A stretch of 6,983 nt of DNA from Nitrosomonas sp. (GTDB taxonomy: Bacteria; Pseudomonadota; Gammaproteobacteria; Burkholderiales; Nitrosomonadaceae): the NCBI GenBank assembly GCA_029881855.1, contig JAOULU010000088.1, positions 1 through 6,983 on the forward strand. Reading direction: 5' to 3'. This document shows positions 4,672-6,983 of the stretch, one piece after another (positions within the stretch are counted from its first letter, which is position 1; every line of letters begins with the position of its first letter). A program made the translations under genes and the position numbers. A model generated the notes under the pieces. The model was not told the origin of the DNA. It ran no database searches and was given only the letters and a program-made list of their open reading frames with translations.

Positions 4672-5655
4672 ATGAAAAACAATGAACCTTGCAGAGAAAC
4701 ATTTACACAACTTTACCGCAATGTTGAACAACAAATTATTGGCCAACCATCACTGGTTCAACGCTTATTACTAACCTTACTTTGCGATGGGCATTTATTG
4801 CTGGAAGGTGCGCCCGGACTGGCTAAAACACGTGCTATTAAAGCACTGGCAAATAACCTGGAGGCCAATTTTCATCGGATTCAATTTACCCCAGATTTGT
4901 TACCTGCCGATCTTACTGGCAGCGACGTTTTTCGCCCTGAAAGCGGCAATTTTACATTCAATAAAGGACCTATCTTTCATAATGTAATTCTTGCGGATGA
5001 AATTAACCGCGCTCCCGCCAAAGTACAATCTGCATTATTAGAAGCTATGGAAGAGCGGCAAGTAACTGTAGGTGCAGCGAGCTATCCACTACCACCATTA
5101 TTTATGGTAATGGCAACCCAAAACCCGATTGAGCAAGAAGGCACTTATCCATTACCTGAGGCACAACTCGACCGTTTTTTACTGCATGTTCGCGTGGACT
5201 ATCCAGATAAAAATGCTAGCCGAGAAATTCTGCAACTGGTGCGACGTGAAGCGTTAAATACACTCGATAAAACAGTTAAAAAAACTTCCATTCAAGTAAC
5301 ACAAAAACAAATCTTTACAGCCAGACAAGAAATTATGCAATTACATTTGGCTGAAGCAGTAGAAGAATATATTGTAGAAATCGTTGAAGCAACGCGTCAT
5401 CCCAGTAATTATGGTCAAGAACTCGCCAGTTGGATACGTTGGGGTGCTAGCCCACGTGGCGCAATCGCAATAGAGCGTGCAGCTCGTGCAACCGCATGGC
5501 TGGCAGAACGAGATTTTGTGACACCGGAAGACGTGCAAAAAGTTGCGCCAGACGCACTGCGCCACCGCATACTATTGAACTATGAAGCAGAAGCCGACGG
5601 CATCACTTCCCAACAATGTATTGATGAAATACTGGTGAGTTTACCTGCCCCATGA
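4672..5655 (+). CDS. MoxR-family AAA+ ATPase
   Basis: A 327-residue cytoplasmic AAA+ ATPase of the MoxR family, thought to act as a chaperone-like remodeller of a partner complex. Walker A is EGAPGLAKT (45-53), Walker B is VILADEINRAP (105-115) with Asp109/Glu110, sensor 1 is MATQNP (147-152), and LPEAQLDRF (161-169) holds the arginine-bearing motif. The C-terminal lid domain, about 190-320, contains ASPRGAIAIERAARATAWLAERDFVTPEDV, split here as ASPRGAIA and DFVTPEDV, both typical of the family. Length is normal for MoxR. The ATG at 4672 has only a weak ribosome site, but the alignment to the family start is good and there is no better in-frame start nearby. Its stop overlaps the next gene's start by 4 nt (ATGA), which indicates an operon with the DUF58 and DUF4381 genes. 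The specific client is unknown. Confidence 0.93.
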   Translation: MKNNEPCRETFTQLYRNVEQQIIGQPSLVQRLLLTLLCDGHLLLEGAPGLAKTRAIKALANNLEANFHRIQFTPDLLPADLTGSDVFRPESGNFTFNKGPIFHNVILADEINRAPAKVQSALLEAMEERQVTVGAASYPLPPLFMVMATQNPIEQEGTYPLPEAQLDRFLLHVRVDYPDKNASREILQLVRREALNTLDKTVKKTSIQVTQKQIFTARQEIMQLHLAEAVEEYIVEIVEATRHPSNYGQELASWIRWGASPRGAIAIERAARATAWLAERDFVTPEDVQKVAPDALRHRILLNYEAEADGITSQQCIDEILVSLPAP

Positions 5656-6566
5656 GCAACGGCACCACACTGGAATTAAACACACTGATTCGATTACGCG
5701 CTGCTGCCAGAGGCTTGGAGTTGGGTGCACGTAGGCGTGCCTTATCAACGCAGGCTGGCGGTTACCTCTCCGTCTATCATGGCCGTGGCATGGAGTTTGA
5801 CGAAGTACGTGCCTATCAGGCAGGCGATGACGCCCGCACCATAGACTGGCGTGTAACTGCCCGTCGAGGCCGCCCACATACCAAGCTTTTCAGAGAAGAA
5901 CGTGAGCGCCCCGTCATGTTTCTGGTGGACTTACATCCCGGCATGTATTTTGGTAGCCGCGTCCAATATAAATCTGTTTTAGCTGGTCATTTATGTGCCC
6001 TGTTAGGTTGGGCAGCTGTACGTGCGGGTAATCGTGTGGGTGGCATTGTCCACACTGTAGATAATCACAAAGAAATCTATCCAGCAGCACGTGAATCTGG
6101 TTTGTTGCCTATGCTCAAAGCAATGGTCCAGCTGCAGCCTACCTCCCCTGGCAACATGACTATTGGGCGTATGGATCGTGCATTGGTACGTTTATCACGT
6201 GTTGCACGTCCTGGCAGCCTAGTTGTTATTTTTAGCGATTTCAGAGAATTTGGCGACAACTCAGCAAAGCAATTGGGAGCTATCGCGCAGCATAACGATG
6301 TGATTTCCGCCTTTCTGTATGACCCACTGGAAGCCTCACCACCACCTGCTGGGTTTTATCGTCTAGGCATTAATCAACAGCGTTTATCGCTCAACACCAG
6401 CCATTCATCAGTCAGCAAACAATGGCAAACACAGTTTCAAGAACATCGCGCCAAAATACGCACACTTTGCGCACGTCATGCCATTCATTTTATGGAAGTT
6501 GCCACAACTGATCCAATGGTGCCCGCCTTGCGCGCGGGTTTAACACAACATGGAAAACATACCTGA
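5652..6566 (+). CDS. DUF58 domain protein (MoxR operon partner)
   Basis: A 304-residue protein. The DUF58 signature runs from about residue 49 to 85: DEVRAYQAGDDARTIDW and then TARRGRPHTKLFREER. After it comes a VWA-like fold beginning VMFLVDLHPGMYFG (88-101). The usual MIDAS motif DxSxS reads D93-L-H-P-G here, so metal binding by the classic residues looks lost; LVVIFSDF near residues 195-202 is the second conserved strand. No signal peptide or clear membrane helix is seen, and it is shorter than DUF58 proteins that carry N-terminal membrane helices, so it is probably cytoplasmic or peripheral. Its ATG overlaps the MoxR stop and its stop shares one base with the next start, a tightly coupled operon. 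DUF58 proteins accompany MoxR ATPases and are presumed partners; a molecular activity is not known. Confidence 0.9.
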   Translation: MSNGTTLELNTLIRLRAAARGLELGARRRALSTQAGGYLSVYHGRGMEFDEVRAYQAGDDARTIDWRVTARRGRPHTKLFREERERPVMFLVDLHPGMYFGSRVQYKSVLAGHLCALLGWAAVRAGNRVGGIVHTVDNHKEIYPAARESGLLPMLKAMVQLQPTSPGNMTIGRMDRALVRLSRVARPGSLVVIFSDFREFGDNSAKQLGAIAQHNDVISAFLYDPLEASPPPAGFYRLGINQQRLSLNTSHSSVSKQWQTQFQEHRAKIRTLCARHAIHFMEVATTDPMVPALRAGLTQHGKHT

Positions 6567-6983
6567 TGGATGACCCACTCGCCGCACTACGTCCACTACA
6601 TACACCACCACCCATCAACTGGTGGCCACCAGCACCTGGATGGTGGCTGGTTTTATTGGCGACCGTAGCACTAGCGATCATCATTTATCGCTACTGGCGA
6701 CGCATGGCACCACAACGTGCAGCGCTCCATGAACTAAACCTACTGAATAAAAACAAAATAGTTAGTACTCATCCCGTTGCCACACTCAACCAACTGCTTA
6801 AGCGCTATGCGTTAGTCTGCTGGCCAAATTCAACGATTGCTCCTCTCTCCGGCAAAGATTGGCTAAAATTTCTAGATGCCAATGGTGGAAATGGAAAGTT
6901 TTCTGAAGGACCAGGACATATTTTATTGTCTAGCCCTTATCAAAAGGACTCGGCAGAATTCAAAGAGTTGATCACATTGACTC
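6566..6983 (+). CDS. DUF4381 family membrane protein (partial, N-terminal 139 residues)
   Basis: This frame starts at the ATG whose first base is the last base of the DUF58 stop codon (TGATG) and remains open to the right edge. It reads MDDPLAALRPLHTPPPINWW, the proline- and tryptophan-rich start typical of DUF4381 proteins. One transmembrane helix follows at about residues 26-42 (WWLVLLATVALAIIIY), then a basic stretch YRYWRRM that marks the cytoplasmic side. The soluble part has LNQLLKRYALVCWP (74-87), APLSGKDWLKFLD (92-104) and GHILLSSPYQ (117-126), all recognisable in the family. In other genomes such genes stand between DUF58 and VWA (BatA/BatB-like) genes, so this is most likely the third gene of a MoxR/Bat operon. 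Only the C-terminal end is missing. Function is unknown beyond that association. Confidence 0.85.
   Translation, partial: MDDPLAALRPLHTPPPINWWPPAPGWWLVLLATVALAIIIYRYWRRMAPQRAALHELNLLNKNKIVSTHPVATLNQLLKRYALVCWPNSTIAPLSGKDWLKFLDANGGNGKFSEGPGHILLSSPYQKDSAEFKELITLT

Overview
The window (6983 bp, moderately AT-rich) looks like chromosomal DNA of a proteobacterium. A beta- or gammaproteobacterial sulfide-tolerant or chemolithotrophic lineage, with Nitrosomonas-like organisms as one possibility, fits the gene families and gene order. This is inference from family resemblance only. No rRNA, tRNA, CRISPR array or intact mobile element is visible.

Region 1 (1-4410) is a sulfide/persulfide-handling locus built around one AT-rich divergent control region (3434-3549). 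Leftward from it run five genes with small gaps: two half-size YeeE/YedE-type sulfur-compound transporters (PmpA-like, PmpB-like), an ArsR-family regulator with the two cysteines of the BigR/SqrR persulfide sensors, a 534-residue fusion of a DUF442 (PTP/rhodanese-like) domain with a type II sulfide:quinone oxidoreductase (SQR), and a TauE/SafE exporter cut by the left edge. Rightward runs a single persulfide dioxygenase (ETHE1/Blh metallo-beta-lactamase fold). The inferred chemistry is: SQR oxidises sulfide to a persulfide and feeds the quinone pool, the dioxygenase converts persulfide to sulfite, TauE/SafE exports the sulfite, PmpA/PmpB move sulfur compounds across the membrane, and the ArsR protein represses both arms until reactive sulfur appears. 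The control region holds a near-consensus leftward sigma70 promoter (TTGACA-N16-TATAAT), an overlapping rightward promoter (TTGTAA-N17-TATATT) and two short dyads placed where one repressor could block both.

Region 2 (4411-4671) is a 261-bp gap without a convincing gene. It contains a cluster of inverted repeats: an odd-centred palindrome, an 8-bp hairpin, a short repeat-like stem containing TTCGACAGGCTC, and further right a perfect 12-bp inverted repeat that overlaps a second, mutually exclusive stem and a possible promoter.

Region 3 (4672-6983) is the start of a MoxR/Bat-type operon on the + strand: a MoxR AAA+ ATPase, a DUF58 protein (4-nt overlap), and a DUF4381 membrane protein (1-nt overlap) that is cut by the right edge. 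In other bacteria such operons continue with VWA/BatA-BatB and TPR/BatC-BatD genes and are linked to envelope stress or chaperone-like functions. Nothing in the sequence ties it functionally to the sulfur locus.

No wholly unknown system is evident. The most unusual points are the DUF442-SQR fusion, which shares the accessory domain normally seen fused to the dioxygenase in Blh, and the compact overlapping divergent control region.
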